Assembly: GCA_963851245.1 (NCBI GenBank)
Contig: CAWKOH010000001.1
Location: 124,001-188,000, forward strand
Reading direction: 5' to 3'
Length of the DNA stretch: 64,000 nt
DNA from: CAWKOH01 sp963851245
GTDB taxonomy: Bacteria > Actinomycetota > Acidimicrobiia > Acidimicrobiales > Palsa-688
Shown here: piece by piece, positions 9,592 to 17,926 of the stretch
Layout: each line of letters starts with the position of its first letter
How positions within the stretch are numbered: the first letter of the stretch is position 1
Program-made: the position numbers and the translations under genes
The notes under the pieces: model-generated
The model's database searches: none
Seen by the model: the letters and a program-made list of their open reading frames with translations, nothing else
What the model was told of the DNA's origin: nothing

Positions 9592-10593
9592 TCAGCTGCG
9601 TGGGATCGAAGCCGGCACTTGCACCGGTTCGGTGATGGCCCACGCCAGGTGGGGCAGCACGACCCAGGTCTGGGCCATCCCCGGACCGCCCGCCGCCACT
9701 ATGAGCAGGCCCTCAGGCTTACCCAGCTTGACGGCCCGCTCGCCCGGGCCCGGCTCGGCGTGAAGCCGGGGCCACAGGTAGGTTCTCATGTCCTGCTTCG
9801 ACCACCCGGCCTCCGCGAAGTAGCGCATGTGCTCCGGCCCGACAACCAGGAGGATGTTCGTATTGTCGCCGAGCCAGCGATCGCCGCCGCTCCCCTCCCG
9901 CCGGATGGTTCTGCTGATGGAGTCGAGCAGCCCCTCCGGTGTGCGGCTGACCATGTCGCCGGCCGCGACCACCGTCATCGCCGATTGCACCGTTACTGCG
10001 CTGGTGTCGGGGTCTAACCCTCGTTCGACATGCATGGGCACCCATGGGCTGTCCTCTTCGTTCTCGCCGAAGCAGAACGAGTACCGCGCTGGTGTGGAGA
10101 ATGTGGCCCGGTCCAGAAAATTGGGGACGGCTCGGCATACGTTGCGGATCACCAACCTCAGGGCCCGTCCGATGGTGGCGTTCGAGCGCCATCCGGGGCC
10201 GAAGCAACCCGCCCGGCAATTGATATCCAGATCTCGGCGCAAGGGACCGTTGATCACCACCAGCTGGGCCGCCCCCGACAGGGTGCCGGTCGTGCTGTGA
10301 CAGTTGCCTTTCTCACTCAGGTGGGCGCGGACGGCAGCGACCACCACCGGGAAGTACTCGACCTTGCAACCGGCCATCACGGCGTTGATGGCCACCTTCT
10401 CTGCAGTGGCCACCACTTCGCGGGTGGGAACGGTGCCCAGCACCTCATCGGGCTCGAGGCCGACATAAGAGAGGAACGTCTCGACCAGCACCGGGGTCGG
10501 TGGGACGATGGGTAGACCGTCGGTCCAGCCCCGCTCGAAGTAGTCTTCGATCAGCTCGCTGTAAGTCGCGTACTCAAAGGCCGTGGCGCCCAT
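9592..10593 (-). CDS. Stand-alone homologue of the C-terminal domain of the UGSC fusion protein
   Basis: A 333-aa protein of unknown function. It is colinear with residues ~220-570 of the 33813-35534 protein: GWTDGLPIVPPT versus GWSDGIPLIPPT, NAVMAGC in both, IGRALRL in both, and FCFGENE versus ACVAENE followed by a SAVTV/STVTV stretch. It lacks the UGSC domain, so this domain can act as a separate subunit. AGC near residue 80 and NCRAGC near 130 carry candidate ligand or redox cysteines; only the first is shared with the fusion. The ATG at 10593 has a GAGG just upstream; a GTG at 10647 with GGAGGAG further upstream is an alternative. It lies between NIPSNAP-like and SnoaL genes with very short gaps. 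Confidence 0.75.
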   Translation of the reverse strand: MGATAFEYATYSELIEDYFERGWTDGLPIVPPTPVLVETFLSYVGLEPDEVLGTVPTREVVATAEKVAINAVMAGCKVEYFPVVVAAVRAHLSEKGNCHSTTGTLSGAAQLVVINGPLRRDLDINCRAGCFGPGWRSNATIGRALRLVIRNVCRAVPNFLDRATFSTPARYSFCFGENEEDSPWVPMHVERGLDPDTSAVTVQSAMTVVAAGDMVSRTPEGLLDSISRTIRREGSGGDRWLGDNTNILLVVGPEHMRYFAEAGWSKQDMRTYLWPRLHAEPGPGERAVKLGKPEGLLIVAAGGPGMAQTWVVLPHLAWAITEPVQVPASIPRS

Positions 10594-10656
10594 GGACCTC
10601 AGCGTATCCCGGGGAAAGGGCGGCCTGCCGAAGGGACTCGGCGCCACTTTGGAACA

Positions 10657-11391
10657 TCACTCCTCCCACTCGGTCCGATCGGCCCGACTGGGCTGGCGCC
10701 CGGTTCGGAACGGGGAAAGCGGGGCGTCTACGAGCAGGAACCGGTACCAGGACGCGGCCAGTTCTCTGGCTGCGGCGCGCCATGCCCCCAGCTCCGGGGC
10801 GCTTCGCTGATCTGCCTCGAAGTGGGCCCAGTGCTCCCAGGTCGGGATGGCCCACAGCAGGATGCACTCGGAGTCTTCCACCATCGCCGTCTCCCAGGCC
10901 CCCGCCAGCTCCCACTTGTACGCCCCGTAGATGGGGATGGCGCGGGTCCGGACCAGCTCCAGGAACTCACCCGAACGACCCGGCGGGACCTGGATCTGCT
11001 CATGGGCGTAGGTCTCGCCGCTCACGCCGTCGGCACACAACTCCTCGATGGTGCGGGTCCAAGGAGCGGGGACGAGCAGCCGATCGAGACCTCCGGAGCG
11101 GAACCGGAGCGCTTCCGCCCACCACCTGGCCAACTTGGGGTCCTGCAGGGTGGGATGGTTGAACTCGTGCCGGAACGATGATGCCAGCCCTTCGAAACCG
11201 TCCTCTTCCCACAAGTTGACGACCTGCGGCCATCGCCTGGTCGAGCCCACGACCCCCCACACCCCGTAGCAGAGTTGATGGCGCTCATCCTGGGCAATGG
11301 GGCTGAAGTTGGCGGTCATGTGATGCATGTAGTTGGCCCGGTTAGGCCCGATGATGTCGACGATCTCGTGGATGTAGACCTTGCTGTTCAT
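10657..11391 (-). CDS. NIPSNAP/dimeric alpha-beta barrel-like protein
   Basis: A 244-aa protein that looks like two ferredoxin-like (dimeric alpha+beta barrel) repeats. Each has a beta strand with a hydrophobic/aromatic pattern (YIHEIVDIIGPNRANYMHHM at 5-24 and the stretch starting AHEQIQVPP near 130) followed by W-rich strands such as NLWEEDGFEGLA and LLWAIPTWEHWAHF. This is the pattern of NIPSNAP and EthD-like proteins, often small oxygenases or binding proteins beside catabolic genes. The assignment rests on pattern only. The ATG at 11391 is preceded by GGAG seven bases upstream; a longer frame from 11433 is not supported. It is the first gene of the 9103-11391 block, divergent from the acyl-CoA synthetase. 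Confidence 0.6.
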   Translation of the reverse strand: MNSKVYIHEIVDIIGPNRANYMHHMTANFSPIAQDERHQLCYGVWGVVGSTRRWPQVVNLWEEDGFEGLASSFRHEFNHPTLQDPKLARWWAEALRFRSGGLDRLLVPAPWTRTIEELCADGVSGETYAHEQIQVPPGRSGEFLELVRTRAIPIYGAYKWELAGAWETAMVEDSECILLWAIPTWEHWAHFEADQRSAPELGAWRAAARELAASWYRFLLVDAPLSPFRTGRQPSRADRTEWEE

Positions 11392-11439
11392 CGATCGACT
11401 CCGACTGTCCGGTCCGACCCCTTCGTTTACCATATCGAC

Positions 11440-11449
11440 ATGACGTCAT
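11440..11449. promoter_or_regulatory. Perfect 10-bp palindrome in divergent promoter
   Basis: ATGACGTCAT reads the same on both strands and is flanked by CATAT on the left and ATG on the right. It sits in the 71-base gap between the divergent NIPSNAP-like and acyl-CoA synthetase genes, where an operator controlling both is plausible. The regulator is unknown. Confidence 0.4.
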
Positions 11450-11462
11450 ATGAGGGATGGGC

Positions 11463-13040
11463 ATGACAGAACCCGCGCCTGAGACCATCCCGTCAGTCCT
11501 TCATTGGGCGGCCCAAGAGTTCGATGACATCGAAGCGCTGGTGGACGAGAAGGAGAGGTACACCTATGCCTCTCTCGAGACAGCAGTCGAAAAGGTCGCC
11601 CGGGCGCTTATATCAAGCGGAGTGGAGGCGGGCGACGGCATCTCGATATGGGCGCCCAACAGCGCCATCTGGCTGCTCACCAGTCTGGGCATCTACGCCG
11701 CCGGGGCGGTGCTGGTACCGGTCAATACGCGCTTCCGGGGTTCGGAGGCCGGCCACGTGCTGCGCACCTCCGGGGCAAAGATGCTGTTCACTGTCACCAA
11801 CTTTCTCGGTGTCGACTACGTCACCATGTTGGACGGAGTCGAGGGTTTGGAAGGCATCGAGGAGACCGTGATCCTCGACGGCCCGCTTCGGGACGGCCTG
11901 ACGTCGTGGGACACGTTCATGAGCCGCGCCGGGAACGCGCCTTCGTCGGCCGTGGCCGAGCGCGAAGCCCGAATCGCAGCCGACAGCACGTGCGACATCA
12001 TCTTCACGTCCGGCACAACCGGGGCGCCAAAGGGGGCCATGCTGACGCACGGGGCCAGCGTGCGAACTTACATCGGGTGGCGGGACCGGGTCGGATTGCA
12101 GCGGGCTGACCGGTACCTGGTCGTGTATCCCTTCTTCCACACCGGCGGATTGAAATCGGGGGCCCTGGCCTGTCTGCTGACCGGAGCCACTGTCGTTCCG
12201 CACGCGGTCTTCGATGTCCCCTCGGTCATGCGCCGGGTCGTCGAAGAGCGCATAAGTGTTCTCCCTGGACCACCCACGGTGTTCCTATCAATCATGAACG
12301 ATCCGGAACTGCCGAACTTCGATCTGTCCTCCTTGCGCCTGTCGATTACGGGGGCGGCTACCACCCCCGTCGAGGTCGTGCGCCGGATGCGTGACGACCT
12401 GCACATCGAGGGGATCGTCACCGGTTACGGGTTGACCGAGACCCACGGCACCGTGAGCATGTGCCACCACACTGACCCGCTGGACACCGTAGCGGCGACG
12501 GTCGGCCCGCCGCTGGATGGAATCGAGGTGCGGATACTGGACGGAGAAGACCGGGACCTGGCGCCTGGTGAACCGGGCGAGATCGTAGTTCGGGGGTTCA
12601 ACGTCATGAAGGGCTACTTCAACGATCCTGAAGCTACGGCCGCCGCCTTCTTCGATGACGGTTGGTTGAGAACGGGCGACATCGGGATCGTTGACCAAGC
12701 CGGTTATATCCACATCACGGACCGGAAGAAGGACATGTTCATAGCCGGGGGATTCAATGCCTACCCGGCCGAGATCGAGGGCATAATCCTTCGGCATCCT
12801 GCGGTCGCTCAAGTCGCAGTCGTTGGCATATCGGACGAGCGCCTGGGCGAGGTCGGGATGGCCTTCGTGATCCCTCGTCCCGATCTCGTGGTGGACGAGG
12901 CGGAGCTGATCACCTGGTGCCGGGACAAAATGGCCAATTACAAGGTGCCCAGGCGAGTGAAGGTGATCGACCAGCTACCGCTGAACCCGAGTGGCAAGGT
13001 CATGAAATTCCGCCTGCGCGAACAGGTGGAAGGGATCTGA
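11463..13040 (+). CDS. Acyl-CoA synthetase (FadD3-like AMP-forming ligase)
   Basis: ANL-superfamily ligase of 525 aa that activates a carboxylic acid to its CoA ester via an acyl-adenylate. Seen: the P-loop FTSGTTGAPKG near residue 180, TGYGLTETHG (motif A5), GWLRTGD, DRKKDMFIAGGFNAYPAE (hinge, A8) and the C-terminal NPSGKVMK with the catalytic Lys. The GGFNAYPAEIE context strongly recalls FadD3, the actinobacterial synthetase for the steroid ring-C/D propanoate, but family resemblance does not fix the substrate. The ATG at 11463 is preferred over 11457 because GAGGG then has normal spacing. It is divergent from the 10657-11391 gene. Confidence 0.9.
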   Translation: MTEPAPETIPSVLHWAAQEFDDIEALVDEKERYTYASLETAVEKVARALISSGVEAGDGISIWAPNSAIWLLTSLGIYAAGAVLVPVNTRFRGSEAGHVLRTSGAKMLFTVTNFLGVDYVTMLDGVEGLEGIEETVILDGPLRDGLTSWDTFMSRAGNAPSSAVAEREARIAADSTCDIIFTSGTTGAPKGAMLTHGASVRTYIGWRDRVGLQRADRYLVVYPFFHTGGLKSGALACLLTGATVVPHAVFDVPSVMRRVVEERISVLPGPPTVFLSIMNDPELPNFDLSSLRLSITGAATTPVEVVRRMRDDLHIEGIVTGYGLTETHGTVSMCHHTDPLDTVAATVGPPLDGIEVRILDGEDRDLAPGEPGEIVVRGFNVMKGYFNDPEATAAAFFDDGWLRTGDIGIVDQAGYIHITDRKKDMFIAGGFNAYPAEIEGIILRHPAVAQVAVVGISDERLGEVGMAFVIPRPDLVVDEAELITWCRDKMANYKVPRRVKVIDQLPLNPSGKVMKFRLREQVEGI

Positions 13041-13071
13041 TATCAGCCTACCCACTCGCCCGCGTGAAGTG

Positions 13072-14358
13072 TCAGCCCCTGGGAACGTCCTGCCAGGCCG
13101 CTTCCCGCCACGGATCCGGCTCGCGAGGGAGGCCGAGCACCCTTTCGGCCACGATGTTCTTGTTGATCTCCGTGGTGCCGCCTTCGATCGAATTGGCCCG
13201 GCTGCGCAGCATACCCTTGACCTCGTACGGCATGTCCTCGTACTGATCGCCGGTCCCCGGCCAGGCCAACGCTCTGAGACCCAGCAGGTCTACGGCCAGC
13301 AGCTGGACCGCTTGATTCAGGTGGGCCTGATGGATCTTCCCGATCGAGCTCTCGGGGCCCGGCGCTAGCCCGGCCTTGGCCCGGGCCCGAACCCGCTGGT
13401 TCGTCCAATCCCGAATCCGTTCTTCGCTGTAGAGGCGGATCAACCGCTGGCGGGTCACCGGATCCGACCACCCGCGCCCGCACAGCTCGATATTCGGAGT
13501 GCTCGAGAGCGGGATGAGCCGCTGGGCACTTGAGCCACCGATGCGGTCAACGCCGCCCGATCCACTCCCGGCGACCATCTGCCGTTCGCTGGACAAGGTG
13601 GCCGCGGCCACTTTCCATCCCGCCCCGACGGGCCCGACCCTCTGGAAGTCCGGCACGAGCGCCCCGTCCATGAACACCTCGTTGAAATCGACCTCGCCGC
13701 CCATATGGCGCAGCGGCCGCACCTCCACGCCGGGTTGATGCATCGAGATCAGGAAGAAGGTAAGGCCCTCCCGCTTGGGAACGCCTGGATCGGTCCGAGC
13801 CAGCAGGACGGCAAAGTCGCTTCGGTGGGCCCAGGTGGTCCAGACCTTCTGGCCGTTGACAACCCACTCATCGCCGTCACGCTCGGCCCGGGTGGCCAGG
13901 GCAGCGAGGTCCGAGCCGGCGCCGGGCTCGCTGAACAGCTGGCACCAGGCCTCCTCATTGCTCAGGATGGGCGGGAGAAACCGGGTGCGCTGCTCCTCGG
14001 TCCCGTACCCCAGCAAGGCTGAGGCGGCCTGGTTCAGCCCGAGAGGGTTGAGGCGACCCAGGTTGAGAGAGCGCAACTCAGCCTCGATGAGGCGGGCGGT
14101 GGCAGCACTGACTCCGAGGCCGCCGTATTCTCGCGGCCACGTCGGGGCCACCAGGCCCGAACGCCCGAACACCGGGTACCAGGCTTCGTAGTCCGATCGA
14201 CTTCGGACCTGGCGCACTGCCGCCGGGCCGCCCCGTGCGGCCGCTTTCTGCCACAAGGGAGGCACGCAGCGTTCCACCCAGTCCGCCACCAGCCCCGCTA
14301 TCTCCGCGGCGGGGACCTGGTCGTCGATCCCGATCTTCTCGTCAGGGACGGCGCCCAC
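13072..14358 (-). CDS. Acyl-CoA dehydrogenase
   Basis: FAD-dependent acyl-CoA dehydrogenase of 428 aa, the alpha,beta-desaturation step of beta-oxidation. Seen: the FSEPGAGSDLAAL FAD/substrate loop, NGQKVWTTWA, an arginine-rich helix in the C-terminal domain, and the C-terminal SIEGGTTEINKNIVAERVLGLP, which is typical of actinobacterial FadE proteins of steroid-type pathways. It starts with GTG at 14358, three bases after the crotonase stop, so the two are one operon. It is the only acyl-CoA dehydrogenase in the window. Steroid-type FadEs are often heteromeric, but no second subunit is adjacent. Convergent with the synthetase at 11463-13040. Confidence 0.92.
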   Translation of the reverse strand: MGAVPDEKIGIDDQVPAAEIAGLVADWVERCVPPLWQKAAARGGPAAVRQVRSRSDYEAWYPVFGRSGLVAPTWPREYGGLGVSAATARLIEAELRSLNLGRLNPLGLNQAASALLGYGTEEQRTRFLPPILSNEEAWCQLFSEPGAGSDLAALATRAERDGDEWVVNGQKVWTTWAHRSDFAVLLARTDPGVPKREGLTFFLISMHQPGVEVRPLRHMGGEVDFNEVFMDGALVPDFQRVGPVGAGWKVAAATLSSERQMVAGSGSGGVDRIGGSSAQRLIPLSSTPNIELCGRGWSDPVTRQRLIRLYSEERIRDWTNQRVRARAKAGLAPGPESSIGKIHQAHLNQAVQLLAVDLLGLRALAWPGTGDQYEDMPYEVKGMLRSRANSIEGGTTEINKNIVAERVLGLPREPDPWREAAWQDVPRG

Positions 14359-14361
14359 TTG

Positions 14362-15204
14362 TCACATACCGCCGAAGTCCGGTCGACGACGTTCAGCGAA
14401 GGCCCGGAGACCCTCGCGGAAGTCCTGACTCCGTGACGACAGCTCCATGCTGAACGCTTCCTCTGTCAACTGATCCCGCAAGGTAGAAGACAGGCCCGTG
14501 TTGATGAGCCACTTGGTCAGCCCGAGCATGACCGTCGGACCCTGCGCCATCTGCCGGGCCAGCTCTTCCGCGGCGGCCTCAACCTCTTCGGCCGGGACGG
14601 CGCGGTGAATTAGGCCCCACTCGGCTGCGGTCAGGCCGTCGATCCGGCGACCCAGCATCAGCATCTCGCGCGCCCGGGCCACCCCCACCAACCTGGGGAG
14701 GAGCCACGTTCCTCCACTGTCCGGGGTGAACCCGCGCTCGGCGAATGGCTCCCACAGTGTGCTGTTCTCGGCCGCGATGGCGAAGTCGGACGCGAGCACC
14801 AGGTGGAGCCCGATCCCCGCGGCCCAGCCGCGGACGGCGGTGATCACAGGTAGCTGCACTTCCGCCATGAGCGGAATGAGCAGATGGGCGAGGCCGGGCA
14901 GGCGCCGCTGGATGCTCCCGGCCCGGCGTTTCACCGACGAGTCCCGGTTGCGAGACACAATGTCGGCTCCGACGCAAAAATCCGGTCCGGTGGCCGTCAG
15001 GAGCACCGCCCTGACGCGGTCATCGTCGTTGGCTTGCTGGAGACAGGTGATGAGTCCGCGCATCATGCTGTCATCGAGCGCGTTCTTCTTGCCAGGTCGG
15101 TCGAGCCCGAGGCGCAAAAGAGGTCCGTCCAGCGTTACACGCAGACCATCCGCAGCCGGATATGACCCCTCGGGGGGATCGGATGGGGATTCGGTCTCAG
15201 CCAT
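14362..15204 (-). CDS. Enoyl-CoA hydratase/isomerase (PaaG-like crotonase)
   Basis: Crotonase-fold protein of about 280 aa. Seen: GRPGKKNALDD-type N-terminal substrate loop (LDRPGKKNALDDSMM), GADIVSRNRDS, the oxyanion segment RGWAAGIGLHLVLASDFAIAAEN, and FTPDSGGTWLLPRLVG. The Asp in PDSGG corresponds to the acid used by PaaG-type isomerases rather than the Glu pair of classical hydratases, so an isomerase or ring-rearranging role is possible. The ATG at 15204 has GAGGAG 11 bases upstream; extending to 15255 would run into the divergent promoter. It is first in the operon with the acyl-CoA dehydrogenase. Confidence 0.88.
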   Translation of the reverse strand: MAETESPSDPPEGSYPAADGLRVTLDGPLLRLGLDRPGKKNALDDSMMRGLITCLQQANDDDRVRAVLLTATGPDFCVGADIVSRNRDSSVKRRAGSIQRRLPGLAHLLIPLMAEVQLPVITAVRGWAAGIGLHLVLASDFAIAAENSTLWEPFAERGFTPDSGGTWLLPRLVGVARAREMLMLGRRIDGLTAAEWGLIHRAVPAEEVEAAAEELARQMAQGPTVMLGLTKWLINTGLSSTLRDQLTEEAFSMELSSRSQDFREGLRAFAERRRPDFGGM

Positions 15205-15229
15205 GCTGCCGGGCACTCCTCTGGGATAT

Positions 15230-15247
15230 CTATCTTTCAAATGATAG
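15230..15247. promoter_or_regulatory. Inverted repeat CTATC-N8-GATAG, candidate operator
   Basis: CTATC TTTCAAAT GATAG lies between the divergent crotonase (start 15204) and CoA-transferase (start 15331). All ten arm bases match the site at 35930 and nine match the site at 46421. Its place in a divergent promoter supports regulation of both genes. Confidence 0.5.
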
Positions 15248-15330
15248 GCTCGCAACCGTCAAAACTAGAAATCCCGGGACCTGGCGAGCCGGCGGAGCGG
15301 GCCGCCCGACTATGTTTTCGGAGCAATGCG

Positions 15331-17718
15331 ATGACAAGCACCGATGAGATGCCCACCACCGCCTCCCCGGACACGCCCGCCCTGGCCGGGCTACGGGTTG
15401 TCGATCTCAGTTCGGGAATAGCGGGAGGATACTGCACCAAGCTGCTCGTCGATGCGGGGGCTGATGTGGTGAAGATCGAGTCGCCTCAAGGGGACCCGCT
15501 TCGCCGCACGACGGCGTGCGGCATCCATCTCGGCGCAGGGGAGGACAGCGCGATCTTCCAGTACCTCCGCCGGGGTCAGCAGTCCGTCGTTCAGGAAGCG
15601 CAGGATGCGGGTAGGGCGGAGTTGATGGCGGTGGCGGACGTCGTCATCACCGATTCCGATGACGACACCCATGTGGCAGGCGATGCCCGGCGTCAACGTC
15701 CCGAACTCATCGCCGTGGCGTTGTCCCCGTTCGGCACCACCGGTCCCTGGGCCGGCCGCCCGGCCACAGACCTGACGATACAGGCGCTCAGTAGCTCGAT
15801 CTCAGGTCGGGGCGAGAAGGCCGGGCGGCCGGTGAGGGCAGGAGGAGGTCTCACCGAGTGGGCCACGGGTCTGAGCGCGGCGGTAGCGATCGTGATTGCG
15901 CTGAGGCAACGGCGAGGGAGTGGACGAGGTGAGTTCATCGACGTGAGCCGGCTGGAGGTGGCGATCACCATCTTCAACGGTTTCCGGGCCGTGTCGGGCC
16001 AGTTGGCCCCGGTACCGGCGAACCCGCCCAGAGTGGTGGAAGTGCCTTCGATCGAACCGGCCAAGGACGGTTGGGTGGGCTTCTGTCCTATGTCCGCCGA
16101 TCATTTTGTGGCCTTCGCCGATCTCATCGAAGCGCCGGAGTGGTCCGACGATCCCGAGATCCGGCGGATAGATGTTCGGTGCTTGCGCGCCGCCGAGCTC
16201 CGGCCCCGGATTGCGGCCTGGACCACCCGGCATACCGTCGACGAGATCGTGGAGGAGGCCGGGATCCGCCACATTCCGGCTTCACCCATCGGAAACGGCC
16301 AGACCGGACCGTCTATCTCGCAGTTCGCCGAACGCGGCGTGTTCCGTCACGATCTCAACTGCGAACCCCGTCCTCCATTCAGTCTCTCGCGGACGCCTCA
16401 GGTCGGTCCCGGTCCCGTCCCCGCTCTCGGCAGCACCGGACCAGGAGCCGTGCGGGCGCGGTGGCCCCGGCTCGAGACGCCTATCCTGCCCGCGCCATCA
16501 GCGGGTCCTCTGGACGGTGTACGCGTCTTCGATCTCACGTCCTTCTGGGCTGGCCCGTACGTCGGCCAGATCCTCGGATTCTTCGGGGCGGAAGTCATCA
16601 AGGTGGAGTCGATCCAACGGCCCGACGGGACCCGGCTGGGAACGTCGTACGGCATCACCGGGGACCGGGCATGGGAACGAGCGCCGCTCTACCAGGCGGT
16701 CAACACCGGCAAGAAGAACATCACCCTCGACCTCTCGACGGACAGAGGCAAGGAGTTGGGGAGAGCGCTCCTCGATCAGTGCGATGTACTGATCGAGAAC
16801 TACGTTCCGAGGGTCGCCGAGCGCTTCGGACTGCTGGCTGATCCCCGACCGGACCTGATCGTGGTCAGGATGCCGGCCTGGGGCCTGACCGGACCCTGGC
16901 GCGACCGGGCCGGCTTCGCCCAGACAATGGAGCAGGCCAGCGGATTGGCCTGGGTCACCGGCTTCCCCGACGGGCCGCCCCTCATACCCCGGGGGCCGTG
17001 CGACCCTATCGGGGGCCTGCATGCGGCGTTCGCCACCATGACCGCGATCCTCGACCGCGACCGTACCGGGCTGGGTCAGCTCATCGAGGCACCTTTGATC
17101 GAGTCGGCGCTCAACGTGGCAGCCGAGCAGTTCGTGGAGTACGCGGCCTACGGCCGCCTCATCGAGCGATACGGCAACAAGAGCCGGGGCAGCGCACCCC
17201 ACGATCTGTATCGCTGCCGCGGCTTCGAGCAGTGGGTGGCGATCGCAGTAACCAGCGACGAGCAGTGGAACGCCCTGCGCGAAGGGATCGGCTCACCGGC
17301 GTGGGCGATGGACGCCACATTCGATACGGTGGCTGGTCGTTTGGCCCACGAACCGGAGCTGGACGAGCGACTGGGAGACTGGTGTTCCACGCGCACTTCC
17401 AGTGAGATCGTCGAGCGTCTCTGGCCACTCAACGTGCCCGTGGCCGACGTCGTCCTGCCCGACCAGGTCCTGCACCTCGAACAGCTGCGGTCGAGGGAAT
17501 TCTTCGAGCCAGTCGACCATCCCGTCGGCGGCTGTTTCGAGGTTCCCGCGTTCCCAGCCCGGTTCGAGTCCCGCCGGTGGCCCTATAACGAAGAACCGGC
17601 GCCGACGCTCGGCCAGCACAACGCCGAGGTTCTCGGCGGCCTTCTCGGGCTGACCGAGGGGGAGCTGCAGGAGTTAGAAGCCGGCGCGGTCATCGGGACG
17701 TCGCCGCTCCTCAAGTAG
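15331..17718 (+). CDS. Two-domain CaiB/BaiF CoA-transferase
   Basis: Intact tandem fusion of two family III CoA-transferase domains, 795 aa, with a linker near residue 385. Half 1 starts GLRVVDLSSGIAGGYCTKLL with GADVVKIE; half 2 starts GVRVFDLTSFWAGPYVGQIL with GAEVIKVE. The catalytic-Asp position is Glu in half 1 (LTEWATGLSAA) but Asp in half 2 (GPCDPIGGLHAA), so only half 2 looks canonical. The ATG at 15331 has GGAG at seven-base spacing; a longer frame from 15241 covers the operator region and is rejected. It is colinear with the frameshifted gene at 3920-6311. Predicted to transfer CoA to a pathway acid. Confidence 0.9.
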   Translation: MTSTDEMPTTASPDTPALAGLRVVDLSSGIAGGYCTKLLVDAGADVVKIESPQGDPLRRTTACGIHLGAGEDSAIFQYLRRGQQSVVQEAQDAGRAELMAVADVVITDSDDDTHVAGDARRQRPELIAVALSPFGTTGPWAGRPATDLTIQALSSSISGRGEKAGRPVRAGGGLTEWATGLSAAVAIVIALRQRRGSGRGEFIDVSRLEVAITIFNGFRAVSGQLAPVPANPPRVVEVPSIEPAKDGWVGFCPMSADHFVAFADLIEAPEWSDDPEIRRIDVRCLRAAELRPRIAAWTTRHTVDEIVEEAGIRHIPASPIGNGQTGPSISQFAERGVFRHDLNCEPRPPFSLSRTPQVGPGPVPALGSTGPGAVRARWPRLETPILPAPSAGPLDGVRVFDLTSFWAGPYVGQILGFFGAEVIKVESIQRPDGTRLGTSYGITGDRAWERAPLYQAVNTGKKNITLDLSTDRGKELGRALLDQCDVLIENYVPRVAERFGLLADPRPDLIVVRMPAWGLTGPWRDRAGFAQTMEQASGLAWVTGFPDGPPLIPRGPCDPIGGLHAAFATMTAILDRDRTGLGQLIEAPLIESALNVAAEQFVEYAAYGRLIERYGNKSRGSAPHDLYRCRGFEQWVAIAVTSDEQWNALREGIGSPAWAMDATFDTVAGRLAHEPELDERLGDWCSTRTSSEIVERLWPLNVPVADVVLPDQVLHLEQLRSREFFEPVDHPVGGCFEVPAFPARFESRRWPYNEEPAPTLGQHNAEVLGGLLGLTEGELQELEAGAVIGTSPLLK

Positions 17719-17757
17719 GTGGGCCTGATATGAGGGCCATCGGGTTCTGTCGGTCAC

Positions 17758-17799
17758 CCGGGGTTCGAGGGAGGGGGGACTCTCCCTCCAGAACCCCGG
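17758..17799. terminator. Strong hairpin between convergent genes (bidirectional terminator)
   Basis: CCGGGGTTC (17758-17766) pairs with GAACCCCGG (17791-17799), and GAGGGAG (17767-17773) pairs with CTCCCTC (17782-17788), leaving an 8-base loop and a two-base CA bulge. It lies between the 3' ends of the CoA-transferase and the flavin oxidoreductase. No T-run follows, so this is an inferred high-GC hairpin terminator serving both strands. Confidence 0.7.
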
Positions 17800-17926
17800 A
17801 TGGCGCCGCCGAGTCGTCAGATCCCCGGCGCTGGCGGGCAAAAGGGGATGGTACCGTTAGCTAAAGAAACTGTCAAACGATCGACTTAAAGTCCTTCCCC
17901 TTAGGAAATCAGGACAGAAGTCGGCG

